DNA from: Mucor racemosus | Taxonomy: Eukaryota; Mucoromycota; Mucoromycetes; Mucorales; Mucoraceae | NCBI GenBank assembly: GCA_027405735.1 | Contig: JAPEHQ010000002.1 | Span: forward strand, 930,001-994,000 | Length of the DNA stretch: 64,000 nt | Direction of reading: 5' to 3' | Shown here: one piece after another, positions 26,018 to 37,869 of the stretch | Numbering within the stretch: the stretch's first letter is position 1 | Layout of the letters: each line of letters opens with the position of its first letter | Notes under the pieces: generated by a model | The model's database searches: none | What the model saw: only the letters and a program-made list of their open reading frames with translations | What the model was told of the DNA's origin: nothing | Translations under genes and position numbers: made by a program

Positions 26018-28259
26018 ATTATTGATATAGGTGCTTGTAATGATTTGGTCCATTATATTCCTTTAAGTTCAAGATCGAATATTACATAATGCTCCTCCTA
26101 ATTCATACAGTGTGCTAATGTATCTGAGTTGTTCAACTTTAATCCAAAAACAAGTATTCAAAAATACTCTATCTTTTGCAGTTGGTATGATTTTTTTTTT
26201 CGTGCTAATGTTTCAGATTTTTACACGTATTTCACTGCTTAAGAACTAAAAAATTGGAGCCTTCATATCTCTATGAAAAATTAAGTAATGCTATCACATT
26301 TTAATAATGAACCTTACTTGTTTAAAAGCACTTTATAGCATATTTCAGTATGAAAAAATTCTGGGTACTTTTTTTTTTCTTTTTTTTCGGCATTTTTGTA
26401 GTAGATTTCAAAGCATTCGTTAAATTGAACAGCGCTTTTTTTACATTCTTGCCATAGACCTCATTGAGTTCTATCTGATCCATTTTAGTTCTTTTCAAAA
26501 TATTAATTTTTCGTGGAGATATCCTCAAAAATGTGTGCAAAGAGATATCTTCGCTTCTGACTCGCAATTTTCCCTTGTATACCCTCATCCTAAATTCTGA
26601 ATTTGAAAATTTTTTTGACAAAACTCTTGTTTGCTCTATGACAAATGCAGCTAGAAGATTCAGCAATAGCTCGATCAATAGATTATGTTGCTGCGCATTA
26701 AATCTATTAAATATTTTTGAAACATGTTTATAAAAAATGATGTGTATCTTCAAACAACCTCCAACATTTCAATGGCATTTTGTGCAAAATTTAGTGTGGA
26801 TCATTTGTCTGAATTTTATTTAGATAAATGCAGAATTTATAACTGTACAAAAACTATTTAGTACGCTATTTCAACTTACTTTACAGTTCATGAGCTGTTA
26901 AGCAATTTTGTTTTTTTTTATCATTTTCTGGTCGATTTGTCAGATCAATTTTGGAACCCAGTTACGATAGGGTTAAGCTGTAATATGACCTATTATTTTG
27001 ATTATCTCGACAAAAAATCAATATTTTTTGCTAAAACAAAAAACGAAAAGTAGCTTGGAGTTGGATCTATCTTGTGGATATAAACAATTAGAGTATTAAT
27101 TTAGGTGCTCATTTTTTATAACCAATTTTAGGTAAACCTTGGTCAATTTTGGTCAACATTTGGTCAATGCACTAATATTCTAGAATTAATATTTCTATTT
27201 TCCAAGAGATATTAATAGATTATAGAGTGAAGGTATATCTTCTTTGAAGATTTTACATTATTCAACTGAATACTAAGAGAAAACATTTGAAAACCATTTA
27301 AATCCCATCTGAAACATACTTTTCTACAGCCGTAAGAACCGACAATAAAAACCTCATCTCGATGAATTTTAACCTTATTAACTTTCAACTTTACATGAGG
27401 GTAGTTAAACACCTTGGACGTGATGATCTGAAAGGGCAACTTCTAAAATCTACTGGGTATCAAGAAAATTAATGCTAAAGTGCACCTATACTTTGCTGCA
27501 CCCTTTTAATGAAAACAATTAAAAATGTAATCTTTATAAATAATAATCCATATAAGCTGCCACTCTACATGAGTATATGTATGAATAAGTTACTACAAGC
27601 ATTTCATATATCACCTTGCATAAATCATTGTGAATTCGGTAAATTTGAACAAAAAGTTGATTACCTGCTGTTCACGCCCACTAAAGTCAGTAATCTCACC
27701 AGTTCTCGCCAAATATGGATCTAAATAAGCTCTCGTTGTAATACTAAGTACGTCTAGTACTAATATACAGAATTGTAAAAGGTTCAGCCTCCCCGAGTTG
27801 CTGTGGAAATGGAGAAATCAAAACTCGTTGTAATGATTCACATTACATGGTGTTTCAACAATAATTGCATGAATTAGTTTCAGTTGTATAATTCATATAA
27901 ATATGTAAATGTCAAATCAGATATTTTTGAACATTAGTGAAAATATCTGTTCTCTTCCTTATTAATAATTTTAATCAAATAAATTTATTAAATACAATCA
28001 TAACCAATCTATTACTTAATACTACTTTTCACATATTAATTACACTTAATACATCATAGTACGTATTGATCAAAGCAACAGTGAACTACAATTAGTGACA
28101 TCAACAACAACGTCCACCTTGATCTATTATATATCAGAATTAGGGATTACCAAATTTGTCGTATATTTTTAGGTTTGATAAATAATACTTAAAAAAGAAT
28201 ACAATTAAAAGAGAATGAGTAGTGAATCAGTTCTTCAACTGTATAATAAAAATAAGATA

Positions 28260-28264
28260 TCGTT
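28260..28264. other. Target-site duplication TCGTT, left copy
   Basis: TCGTT occurs immediately before the 5' LTR and again at 34269-34273 after the 3' LTR. The empty site in the right arm (48494-48498, reverse complement) has it once. Five bases is the usual duplication for Ty3/gypsy integrases. Confidence 0.92.
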
Positions 28265-28620
28265 TGATGTGAACTACTGGCAGTCTTTCACACATCAAAT
28301 TGAATTAGTAATGAATAACATGAATCTGGTGTGAGAACCAAGATCATGAAATATAGAAACTTAACTATAATTTAAAATCACAAACAACAATTATAGATAA
28401 TTGTATAACCTGAATTAGTAATTGCTGATCCCTTTTCCCATCAGCTTTAAAACCAAGAAGATCAAATTACTGCATTAGTAATTTGAATTAGACATTTAAT
28501 ATAAATACCACAACGATCCATCGAGTAGATGAATCGTTGCTTTACTTTATACCTTTAATAAACTTAGAAGAGTTATAATTGTATTTCCCATCGCTTTTTT
28601 ATAATTACGTTTTTGTAGCA
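28265..28620 (+). repeat. 5' LTR of the chromovirus
   Basis: TG...CA ends. A TATAAATA box lies at 28500-28507. A near-perfect 11-bp stem (AACGATCCATC / GATGAATCGTT, five-base loop) at 28512-28538 follows the box. TTATAATTGTATTT at 28573-28586 is also present in the 728-bp LTR family of this window. Transcription is expected to start downstream of the TATA box. Confidence 0.93.
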
Positions 28621-28662
28621 TTTTTTACAATTAACATTTTTATTTATTCTATTAATTTTTAA

Positions 28663-31600
28663 ATGACATCTACTGCTTCAAATTCACCTGAAAGCTCCTC
28701 CTCTGTTGGTTCTCCCCCTCTTGCTCCTGTGGATGCTCCCGTTGATATCTCAAGCCAGGTTGCTGCTCCTGACAGCTTAGAGCAAATGAATTTAAACACT
28801 ACTGTACCTGGTGAGGATACAGAAATGACTGATGCTCCATCTCAAGAAACCACAAATGCTCCCATCTCTATTCCAAGTGCCACTACGAAAAATAATCCGG
28901 TGGATGTTCTAAAAAAAATAATTTATCATCGAGACCTGTATCTTAGTCTAATGGCTGATATGATTACCACTGATTCCAACGAACCAAAAGCTATAAAACA
29001 ACTAAGTGAAGTTAGGGAGAAAATCGAAAAGATGAATAAAGACATTAATGTCATGAAGACATCAATCAGACTTTCCAACGACAAAGTTTCTGCTGCAGTC
29101 CTTAACTCAGGTACCAAGATTACTGCTCCCTCCTCAGGTATTCGTTTAAACCGACAAGATTTACCAAAATTTCAACTGAAGTCCAGCAATAACAAATACT
29201 TTCCAAAGGAGGATGCTTACGAATCAGTAAATCATTTTTTGAGATCATTTGAAAAAGTAATTTCTTCCAGTGGAGAAGAGATTGAAAATATCTGGAAACG
29301 GTATATTCCCCTTACCTTGCACTTTGATCTCGATGCTTGGCTGAACAATGAGCTTTTGCTATGTGAAACCTGGACCCAGGCTGGTGTCCTATTTAACAAG
29401 AAATTTGGTAATAATGCTGTTCTAAAATTACAATCAAGACGACAAGTCTTTAATGCGGCTATGAAGATTGGTGAGACCACTGACGACTATACAGCAAGAT
29501 TCAATAAGGCTGCTTCTGAAGCCGGTTATAAGGCGGATAACTTAACTATTGGTGATGCTTTTTTGATGGGTTTTCCCCTAGATTGGCAAACTCAAATCAA
29601 CACTTTGTTGCACTGCACTTATATTGATAGAGAACATTGGAGAGTTGAAGAAATTTATACCGCTGCTATCAACATTTTCAACACCCAAATTTGTCCTATT
29701 ACTTTTATTAGTAAATCTCGTGGTCCTGCCTCTACTTCGTCATCAACTGCTGTTAATTCATCAAGCCCTGCTAAGAGGTTCAAAGCAACCATTGAAGGTT
29801 CCAATTTCTTTTGCCCAAATCATGGTGGCGCCTCTGCTCGACACAATGAAAAAGATTGTCATGTTTCTAAACGTTCTTCTGCTTCTGCTTCTGCTTCGTC
29901 TTCATCGTCGTCTACTCATCCTCCTAGAACTAATTTTTTGGGAAGCAAGAATGTGCCTCATAAGGCTACTGGCAATACTTTTTGTACTTGGTGTGGCAAA
30001 ATCTGGGTATTTGGGCATTCGTGTCCTGAATATCATGAAAAAAATACTGGAAGAAACGTTCGCGTTTTGACTATTCGTAGTTCTGGTTCTAGTAAAAAGA
30101 AAAATAAAGGAAAAAAGAGGGCTGATGATAATGAAAAAGTCTTTCGTGAAAACATGGAAGAAGACTCCTACTGTGAGTACAAAAATAATAAACAAACAAA
30201 TAAAAATGATTTTAAACTAATCACCCCTTTACTTTTAAATAATATTAGAGTTCTTGGCAAGGTAGATCCTGGTGCTGATATTTCTTTTATCAATAAATCA
30301 ATTTTAAATAAAGATTTCAAAAATATAAAAAATATAAAAACTATGGGTTATTTAAACTTTTTGTCTGTAAATGAAGATGGCACTAATAGTCGCACCAAAA
30401 GGGTTGGACAAACTGAGCCTATGGAAGTAACTTATTTAAATGGAATTTCTTTTAAACATAAATTTGAAATCATTGAATTCAATGATGAAATGAAAACAGA
30501 TTTTGATGTTCTGCTTGGTTCTGACATTTTACCTAAATTAAAAATTTATCTTAGTGGTGTCGCTCATGCTTGGCCTCAAGATTTAAATAAAGAAATGTCT
30601 CAATTCGAGAATATCAATTATGATACGAAAAATGATTATGATCCTGAAAACGCTGATTATGGATCCTCTACTGAACGCAAAGATCTAATGAAAGCTATTC
30701 AGAATTCTCTTGATCAAAACATAAAAATAAGACCTGACGCTGTATGTTCAATGAAAGAAAGTATTGTCCAAATCCCAATTGATGATCCTTCAGATTGTTT
30801 TGTGAGACAATATCCATTACCTGCTAATGCGCATAATGAAATAAAAGCCCAACTAAAAGAATGGCTTGAAAATGGTATTGTGGAAAAGACCATTCCATCG
30901 TCTGTTTATCATTCACCGTTGTTGTGTGTACCAAAAAAGGATTTAAATGGCAAACCTACTAAGCTTCGTATTTGTTGTGATCTACGAAAAATTAATGCAG
31001 CCATCTCTCAAAATTATCATGAAAACTATGCAGTACCTAAAATCAACGAAATTTTTGATAGAGTCTCGGCTAATGCACGCATAATAAGTAAAATTGACTT
31101 ACATCAGGCATACATGTCGTATAGTGTGCACAAAAATTCGAGAGAAGCTTTAACCTTTAGTTATAACGGTTCGTTTTACCATTGGTCTAGAGCCCCTTAC
31201 GGATTAAAATTTATGAGTTCATTGTTTGTTAAATGCATGTCTATTTTATTAAATGATATTCATATGGAACTTAAAAAAGAAATGCAAAAAGAAAATCAAC
31301 ATATCAATACTACTGAAGATGATGATACCTTTTATGGAGGGGTCGAGCATTATGTAGATGATATTGTCTTATTTAGCAAGGATCCAGTATCTCATATAAA
31401 ACTGATTAACCTAGTTATCAACAGGTTGACATCTGTTAATCTTCGCATAAATGTGGATAAATGTACATGGTTTAAAACTTCAGTGTTTTTGTTAGGGTTT
31501 GTTGTTGGACCTGGTGTTACGAAAATTGATATGCGACGTTTGTCAAATATTGATAATTGGCCAATTCCAAAAACTGCCAAACAAGTAAAAAGTATAATGG

Positions 31601-33768
31601 GAGTTGTATCTCATCTACGAGATTATTGCCCTATGCTATCAAAAGTGGCTGCACCTATCGATCAATTAAGAAATGACAAAGATGTAAAAAATAACTGGAC
31701 ACAGTTACACACTGATCGTTTAAATGCAATCAAGCAAATCTTATTATCAAATCAAATACTCCATTCACCTTTGTTGGAAAATAAATTCTTCCTTCAAGTA
31801 GATGCAAGCCTGTACGGTATCGCTGCTTGTCTATATCAAAAAGATGATATAGGGCGAATTAAACATATTGGTTTCGTCAGCAAGTCGTTAAATCAAGCTG
31901 AACGAAACTGGTCTACAAACCGTCGTGAAACTGCTGCAATCATATTTGGATTACAAAAGTTTAGATCTCTATTATGGGGTCATCCAAATCTCGAAATTTT
32001 AACTGATCATATTGCACTGACATATATGTTCACTTCAACAAATTTAAATAGTACCTTACAAAATTACTTGGAAATTTTGAGTGAATACAACTTCACTATT
32101 TCTCATGTAAAAGGCATAGATAATGTGTTAAGTGATGCATTATCTCGGTTGTATCCGCCAATTGAGGAAGATCAAATACTTGAAGAAGAAAATCAAAAAC
32201 AAATGAAAAGATTACAAAGGTTTATTTTGATGAAAAGAGCAAATAATAAAAGTGAGCTTGTTCGTAAAACAAAAGTTTACTCGCAAGATAAAAACCTAAA
32301 TATCTTGGCTGTGAAAATTAGTAGCAAAGAATTTAAATCTGCTATTACAGATTATGTTTGTCCTCCAGAAAAAGATAGAGCTGAAATTATAAAGGATGCT
32401 CATGAAATTGGACATTTTGGTACAGAAAGTTGTGTGAAACATATACATACATACTACGGTTTACATTGGAACTCTATTTACAAAGATGTTAAAGAGGCTC
32501 TTCTGTCTTGTCGTGAATGTGCCTTACATAATACATCAAGAAAAGGATACAATCCTGCTCGTAGCATTGTCAGCTATGAAACGATGGATAGAGTAGCGGT
32601 TGACCTCATAGGCCCGTTACCTGTCACCGACAAAGGAAACATATATATTTTAGTCATGATTGATCTCTGTACTCGATACGTTATTACTCGTGCTATTCCA
32701 AACAAATCAAGCGTTACTGTCGCCCAAACTTTACTCAATATTTTTGGTGATTACGGCGTGGCCATAAATATCTTTCAATCGGATAATGGAAAAGAATGGT
32801 CTAATACGCTAATGAGTCTCCTTACAAAAACATTAAATATACAACATCGATTTTCCACTCCATATTATAGTCAATCCAATGGCAGTGTTGAGAATTCAAA
32901 TCGAACAATCATGCAAACCTTACGAAAAATGTGTGGTAATGATCACCGAAATTGGGATGATCGTTTGGCACTTTGTCAATTAGCCATAAACATGAAAATA
33001 AAGAACCGTATTGCAAGTACTCCATTTAGCTTAATGTTTGCTCGACAAGTTAGCACTAAAAGATCCACTGAAAATCTCAATCTAAATGGACGAAAACCCC
33101 TCACTATTTCTGAACTCCAAAAGCGAGCTGAATATATGAATTCAATTGTATTCCCTGCAATCCAAACTAGAACTACTCGTTTAGTAGAAGAATACAATAA
33201 AAAATTTGATGAAAAACATTATATAATTGATATACCTTTTGACACACCTGTCATGGTAAGATTGAAGGAAGGTCGTGAAAATAAATTTGCTCCTTTGTAT
33301 GCAGGACCTTATGTCGTTGCAAGAAAAACACAAGCGGGTAATTACGTACTGCGTGATGAAAATAATGAACTACTTCATAGAGAATATACGCCTTCTGAAT
33401 TAAAAGTTGTTTCTTTAGATGAAACTGTAATTGAAGAAGAAACATTTGAAGTTGAGGATATTCGTGATCATCGTAAAAACAAAGATGGTATTACTGAATA
33501 TTTGGTCAAATGGGCTGGTTATGGTGAACGCGAAAATAGTTATATAACTCCAGATTTCTTCTCCTCTCCTCTTCCTATTAAAAAATACTGGGAGAAAGTA
33601 AAACGAAATAATGCATTTGACATAGAAAGAAAACGAAAATTAGTAGAACAAAATAATACTTCTAAACCCCAAATACAAACTAAACACTCAATTAGCAACC
33701 CTAGTAAACGAAAACGTGGTAACAATGTATCACAAACATCCAAACTTAGCAATCGTCGCAAAGCTTAA
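28663..33768 (+). CDS. Gag-Pol polyprotein of the chromovirus, with C-terminal chromodomain
   Basis: A single uninterrupted 1701-residue frame. Order: Ser/Pro-rich N-terminus; gag region (about 160-350); cysteine/histidine motifs (CPNHGG... near 384 and CTWCGKIWVFGHSC near 440); aspartic protease with DPGAD at 535; reverse transcriptase with YVDD at 897-900; RNase H with DASLYG at 1047; integrase with HHCC zinc region from H1247 (second half CRECALHN), and catalytic D1314, D1374, E1410 (D,D35E); GPY/F-type module YAGPYVVARK; chromodomain starting FEVEDIRDH at about 1595 with LVKWAGY. Gag and pol share one frame without a shift, as in Tf1-like elements. One chromodomain aromatic position reads ENSY where NSW is usual. 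The chromodomain is expected to steer integration to histone-marked chromatin. No stop or frameshift is visible. Confidence 0.96.
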   Translation: MTSTASNSPESSSSVGSPPLAPVDAPVDISSQVAAPDSLEQMNLNTTVPGEDTEMTDAPSQETTNAPISIPSATTKNNPVDVLKKIIYHRDLYLSLMADMITTDSNEPKAIKQLSEVREKIEKMNKDINVMKTSIRLSNDKVSAAVLNSGTKITAPSSGIRLNRQDLPKFQLKSSNNKYFPKEDAYESVNHFLRSFEKVISSSGEEIENIWKRYIPLTLHFDLDAWLNNELLLCETWTQAGVLFNKKFGNNAVLKLQSRRQVFNAAMKIGETTDDYTARFNKAASEAGYKADNLTIGDAFLMGFPLDWQTQINTLLHCTYIDREHWRVEEIYTAAINIFNTQICPITFISKSRGPASTSSSTAVNSSSPAKRFKATIEGSNFFCPNHGGASARHNEKDCHVSKRSSASASASSSSSSTHPPRTNFLGSKNVPHKATGNTFCTWCGKIWVFGHSCPEYHEKNTGRNVRVLTIRSSGSSKKKNKGKKRADDNEKVFRENMEEDSYCEYKNNKQTNKNDFKLITPLLLNNIRVLGKVDPGADISFINKSILNKDFKNIKNIKTMGYLNFLSVNEDGTNSRTKRVGQTEPMEVTYLNGISFKHKFEIIEFNDEMKTDFDVLLGSDILPKLKIYLSGVAHAWPQDLNKEMSQFENINYDTKNDYDPENADYGSSTERKDLMKAIQNSLDQNIKIRPDAVCSMKESIVQIPIDDPSDCFVRQYPLPANAHNEIKAQLKEWLENGIVEKTIPSSVYHSPLLCVPKKDLNGKPTKLRICCDLRKINAAISQNYHENYAVPKINEIFDRVSANARIISKIDLHQAYMSYSVHKNSREALTFSYNGSFYHWSRAPYGLKFMSSLFVKCMSILLNDIHMELKKEMQKENQHINTTEDDDTFYGGVEHYVDDIVLFSKDPVSHIKLINLVINRLTSVNLRINVDKCTWFKTSVFLLGFVVGPGVTKIDMRRLSNIDNWPIPKTAKQVKSIMGVVSHLRDYCPMLSKVAAPIDQLRNDKDVKNNWTQLHTDRLNAIKQILLSNQILHSPLLENKFFLQVDASLYGIAACLYQKDDIGRIKHIGFVSKSLNQAERNWSTNRRETAAIIFGLQKFRSLLWGHPNLEILTDHIALTYMFTSTNLNSTLQNYLEILSEYNFTISHVKGIDNVLSDALSRLYPPIEEDQILEEENQKQMKRLQRFILMKRANNKSELVRKTKVYSQDKNLNILAVKISSKEFKSAITDYVCPPEKDRAEIIKDAHEIGHFGTESCVKHIHTYYGLHWNSIYKDVKEALLSCRECALHNTSRKGYNPARSIVSYETMDRVAVDLIGPLPVTDKGNIYILVMIDLCTRYVITRAIPNKSSVTVAQTLLNIFGDYGVAINIFQSDNGKEWSNTLMSLLTKTLNIQHRFSTPYYSQSNGSVENSNRTIMQTLRKMCGNDHRNWDDRLALCQLAINMKIKNRIASTPFSLMFARQVSTKRSTENLNLNGRKPLTISELQKRAEYMNSIVFPAIQTRTTRLVEEYNKKFDEKHYIIDIPFDTPVMVRLKEGRENKFAPLYAGPYVVARKTQAGNYVLRDENNELLHREYTPSELKVVSLDETVIEEETFEVEDIRDHRKNKDGITEYLVKWAGYGERENSYITPDFFSSPLPIKKYWEKVKRNNAFDIERKRKLVEQNNTSKPQIQTKHSISNPSKRKRGNNVSQTSKLSNRRKA

Positions 33769-33900
33769 TAGTAAATTATTACACAAAAAAAAAAAAAAAA
33801 AATCAATCCATTTCAATCTAATAAATACATATCCTATTTATCCTTTACCCTTACTATCTCTCTTTATATTACTCTAGTCAACACATCTGCCAATGTGTTT

Positions 33901-33912
33901 GGCCGGGGAGCA
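33901..33912 (+). other. Polypurine tract of the chromovirus
   Basis: GGCCGGGGAGCA ends exactly where the 3' LTR begins, in an otherwise AT-rich context. This is the position and composition expected of the plus-strand primer. Confidence 0.8.
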
Positions 33913-34268
33913 TGATGTGAACTACTGGCAGTCTTTCACACATCAAATTGAATTAGTAATGAATAACATGAATCTGGTGTGAGAACCAAGATCATGAAAT
34001 ATAGAAACTTAACTATAATTTAAAATCACAAACAACAATTATAGATAATTGTATAACCTGAATTAGTAATTGCTGATCCCTTTTCCCATCAGCTTTAAAA
34101 CCAAGAAGATCAAATTACTGCATTAGTAATTTGAATTAGACATTTAATATAAATACCACAACGATCCATCGAGTAGATGAATCGTTGCTTTACTTTATAC
34201 CTTTAATAAACTTAGAAGAGTTATAATTGTATTTCCCATCGCTTTTTTATAATTACGTTTTTGTAGCA
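33913..34268 (+). repeat. 3' LTR of the chromovirus
   Basis: Same length (356 bp) and, by eye, same sequence as the 5' LTR. It is followed by the second TCGTT at 34269-34273. Confidence 0.93.
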
Positions 34269-35031
34269 TCGTTTAATTAGATATAAAAGTATGGCCTTTT
34301 ATTATATTGATTTAACATTGAGATCCTGAGATATAATTTAAGGTACTATTGAACCAGTAGATTTGTTTGATAGCAATCTATGGATTGAAATGGATCAATC
34401 ATAATTTAACCGTTCTTGCAGAGCTTGTAAATTGCTTTATTTCAATGCTGCGCTAAATGTGCTTGGATGTGGATTTGATAGCGACTTGATTGATTAACCG
34501 TTGGAATAAAATCATATGGTGTTATAATTGTGGCCCAAGAGTTCTTGGTAATTACTGGATTAAACTTAGTACGCTAGGAGTATATTATATCTTATATGAA
34601 GACTTTGCACTTCAAATACATGTCGTAGTCAATATGTTGAAAGATGTATTGATACTGTAGAAGGTGATAACATATGGTACTTGGTGGAATACAACATAGT
34701 ATATGATTCATATTTTTGCCAATGGTCACTCTTCCAAAAAAAAAAAAGCCGAACAATCTCCGGAGGCGGCCATCTAATGATATTTCCAAGTTTTAAATTT
34801 CTAGAAAAAGTTACCGGACAGCCCGGACGCCGTTGTTTGAATATTCCAAACAGCTATAAGATGCAGGTATCGAAATTTCATACAAAAATTAAGGTTCGAC
34901 TGTATTGCTATTAATTATTCAAAGGCTTATTATTTTAAGTAAAACATAAATACAACCTACAACATTATTAGCCTAATAACGGATTTAACTTGAAAAGTAT
35001 AAAATGATATAACCGGATTCAAAAAAGTCCA

Positions 35032-35759
35032 TGCAGTAAATTACGATGTTATTTACTAAAATAAAAAAAATATAAAAAATAAAAGCAGTAGAAATACAAT
35101 TATAATCAGCTAAAGTTTTTATTACAAAAGATTTCTGAAGAGTTAAAATAATTGAAAAGTATGAGGGTATTTATAGTGATTTGGAGAACTTGGATATCAT
35201 CAGACTTGAATGGATGTATATTTAGTAATCTTCCAGTTTTGAGTACATTGTTATTGATTTGATATTTTAAGGGGTAAATTGTATAGAGCATTGACCATAA
35301 GGGATTGTATGTCAAGTGTGACAATATCGACCTTTTGGGAAATGGTTGTTTTTGTTTATTTCTGTTATATCTATTTTATGTAACCTTGATTTTTAAGGGG
35401 TAGTTTTTATATGCTTGAATCTTATTTATATTGATAGTGCAACTACGATATAGGTGAGTAGTTGACTAAATTGATATCTTTGTTTATTATCATTATTGAT
35501 TTGGATAGAATCCTGTTTTGATATATATGTCATTTGTGTAATTGATTGCGCCGTGATCAAGGGTGCTATCATCTACACGACATGTATGGTTCAAAAAGGG
35601 TATTTCATATTTTTAGCATGCGTTTGTTATTGTGTTCAATTGAAGCGTTTGTTTATTATCGTTGTTCACATTTCAAGTGGCATCATATTTTATGAGCGAC
35701 ACTTGGAATTTAAGTTGTTTTATTTTTATCAAGCGTTTTTAGTATGTAATTCCATTGCA
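35032..35759 (-). mobile_element. 728-bp solo LTR in the left arm
   Basis: On the minus strand it begins TGCAATGG and ends ACTGCA. It is flanked by TGGAC and TGGAT (one base different), a 5-bp target duplication. Copy A at about 11420 is the empty site (AAAAAGTCTATAAAATCAC). The 728-bp twin in the right arm is 47008-47735. It contains TATAAATA and TTATAATTGTATTT, in the same order as in the 356-bp LTR, so it belongs to a related chromovirus family. Confidence 0.82.
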
Positions 35760-37659
35760 ATCCATAAAATCACATATTTAAAGGATTTATATATAGAAGC
35801 CACTACGGCCGACCTGTGCTGCATTAGATGATTTTGTTGTGCCCAGGTGGGCTACACACTATAGCGTTATGAGTTGTTGCGCCCACTGAATAATGGCTAA
35901 AAAGATAACAAGATGCACATGGGCGCAACAAAAGAAACTGCACACGAGCATAACAAAAAGCCTGTATGTGTAGTAGGATTATAGATTCTGTCTATATGCA
36001 TGACATTAATCCCATGTGTGCATAATAGTAGAATTGCCCATAAGCATATCATTATCTCTATTTGTGCATAATAATAAAATCTGACCATGAGCATAATGAT
36101 CTGATCGTATACGCACAAATTGGTTTGTACATGAGCATCGTGCCATTTTCAAAATTCGATTGCATTTTTTACTGGACTAATGAGGTTTTAATTGCATTTG
36201 CTTTTATTGATGTAGATTATAGACAATAATACAATTCAATACGTTGTTGATGTAAAGCAATACATGCAAGAGCCAATATAATATTTACGATTATCATCAT
36301 TTGTAAATATGCTTATAGCTATAATGTTTACAGCAACAATGGTTTTTGCTCAAGCATAAACTTAAATAACACTTATTGCTTAAATTTATATGTAAGCCAA
36401 ATCTAAGATTATAGATGTTACTTTATCACACATAAAATACGTCCAACAATACAGTAGTAAATAATGATATTTGATCCTGAAATACGATTAAATAAAAATA
36501 TCAGTCTCTAATATAACGACCGCTACCTATATTAAAAACATTAGTCCTTTATGTTAGCATGCGTATTCAGATACAAGAAAAGAATACCAGCTTGATAGTC
36601 TGATATACCTTATCAAACGGTGAATATCTCCTCAAAATATGAAAACAAAAAAAGCGAAAAAACATACGTAAAAAAGGATTTTCAAGGCTTTACATTATTT
36701 AGCGCATTTAAAACCCTGCCAAATTGCACATTTCAGCTAATGTAAAAGCAGCATTACAGTGCCTGAACTATAAACTAAGCAAAATAGGCAATATCTGTTA
36801 CTATAATAGAAACATAAAATTTTCTATTCGAAAAACCGTCTGCCATATCATACATTCATTGAAAAATTGCAAAAACGAGCCCGTAAAGCGATGCCGTAAT
36901 TGAGCATAGCAAGATTGAACGGCTAAGTCTCTTATTCTATGGTATATATCTAAGTTTTAAATAAATGTCTTTTTTTTTATACTTTTCTTATATTTAACTA
37001 TGTACGGTCTGAAAATTCAGACTTTATAGCGGACAGTTTCGGGGCTCATTTTGCCCTTACCAACACTCATGATTTTGATCAAAAAATAGAAAAATCAAAT
37101 TTTGATACCAAAATCAACATTTAAATATACTACAATGTGAGAGAAAATTGTAGCCATGGCTAATACGCATTTTATAAAAGCTTAATATTAAATGTTAAGT
37201 AATGAAACGTAGCATTTTTGGCCCAAAAACGGTTTTTTGATTAAAGAATTTTCATGTAATATTTTGCAATAAAAATGTTTATTATTTTTTATTGAGTAAA
37301 TAGAGCGTTAAAATCTGTATATGTGTATATTTTTTGTTTTTATAATTGGTAGTATCATTAACTCTAAATTTGCAATACCAAAAAAAAAAAATTTAAAAAA
37401 CGTCAAAATTGATGATCTGGACAAGAATAATTTTTTAAATTAATATTCCGCTTATAAGCCTTGTAAATCTTAAAAATAAGAGTTTTTATAATACTTGGAA
37501 CTTTTTCAAGAATTTACGATGCTGTACCCACTTGATTCAAGCTTATTACTGTAAATGTTTATACAAGTTACTATGGTGTGGTAGTATATTTGATGACAAT
37601 ATAGTCTTACCTGATAATTAATGCGCTAGAGGTGATTTACATTGAGTTTTAGTCTTATC

Positions 37660-37869
37660 CCTCCAATATCATAAACCATAAACATGGCCATCACTGGAGC
37701 CTATTGCTGCTTTTTTACCCTCTTTGTCCCAAGCCAATTTATTCAATGCTTTACCAGAACCGAATTAAGTAGTTACAAATGGTTCCTCGGTAGTATTTGC
37801 ATTCAAATTCCATGAGTTAAATTGACTGGTTCCATCTACAGTAGTGTCAAACGTATCATCAGCCCACCT
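37660..37869 (-). pseudogene. Dynein intermediate chain WD-repeat fragment (left-arm copy)
   Basis: Mirror copy of the right-arm fragment at 44899-45108, with the same in-frame stop and frameshift. See that entry. Confidence 0.65.

Larger units (their letters stand above)
28265..34268 (+). mobile_element. Complete Ty3/gypsy chromovirus (LTR retrotransposon), 6.0 kb
   Basis: Two 356-bp LTRs (28265-28620 and 33913-34268) enclose one open gag-pol frame. They begin TGATG and end TAGCA and appear identical on reading. TCGTT flanks both sides. A polypurine tract GGCCGGGGAGCA (33901-33912) abuts the 3' LTR. The base run after the 5' LTR is TTTTTTACAATTAAC, lacking the TGG expected of a tRNA primer-binding site, so first-strand priming may be by self-priming as in the Tf1/sushi group. 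The right arm has the unoccupied site. Intact coding and identical LTRs point to recent, possibly ongoing activity. Confidence 0.95.

Noticed and set aside
35496..35831. 111-codon open frame, identical in both arms (46936-47271)
   Set aside because: It runs from inside the 728-bp solo LTR across its end into repeat DNA, so identity only reflects the duplication.
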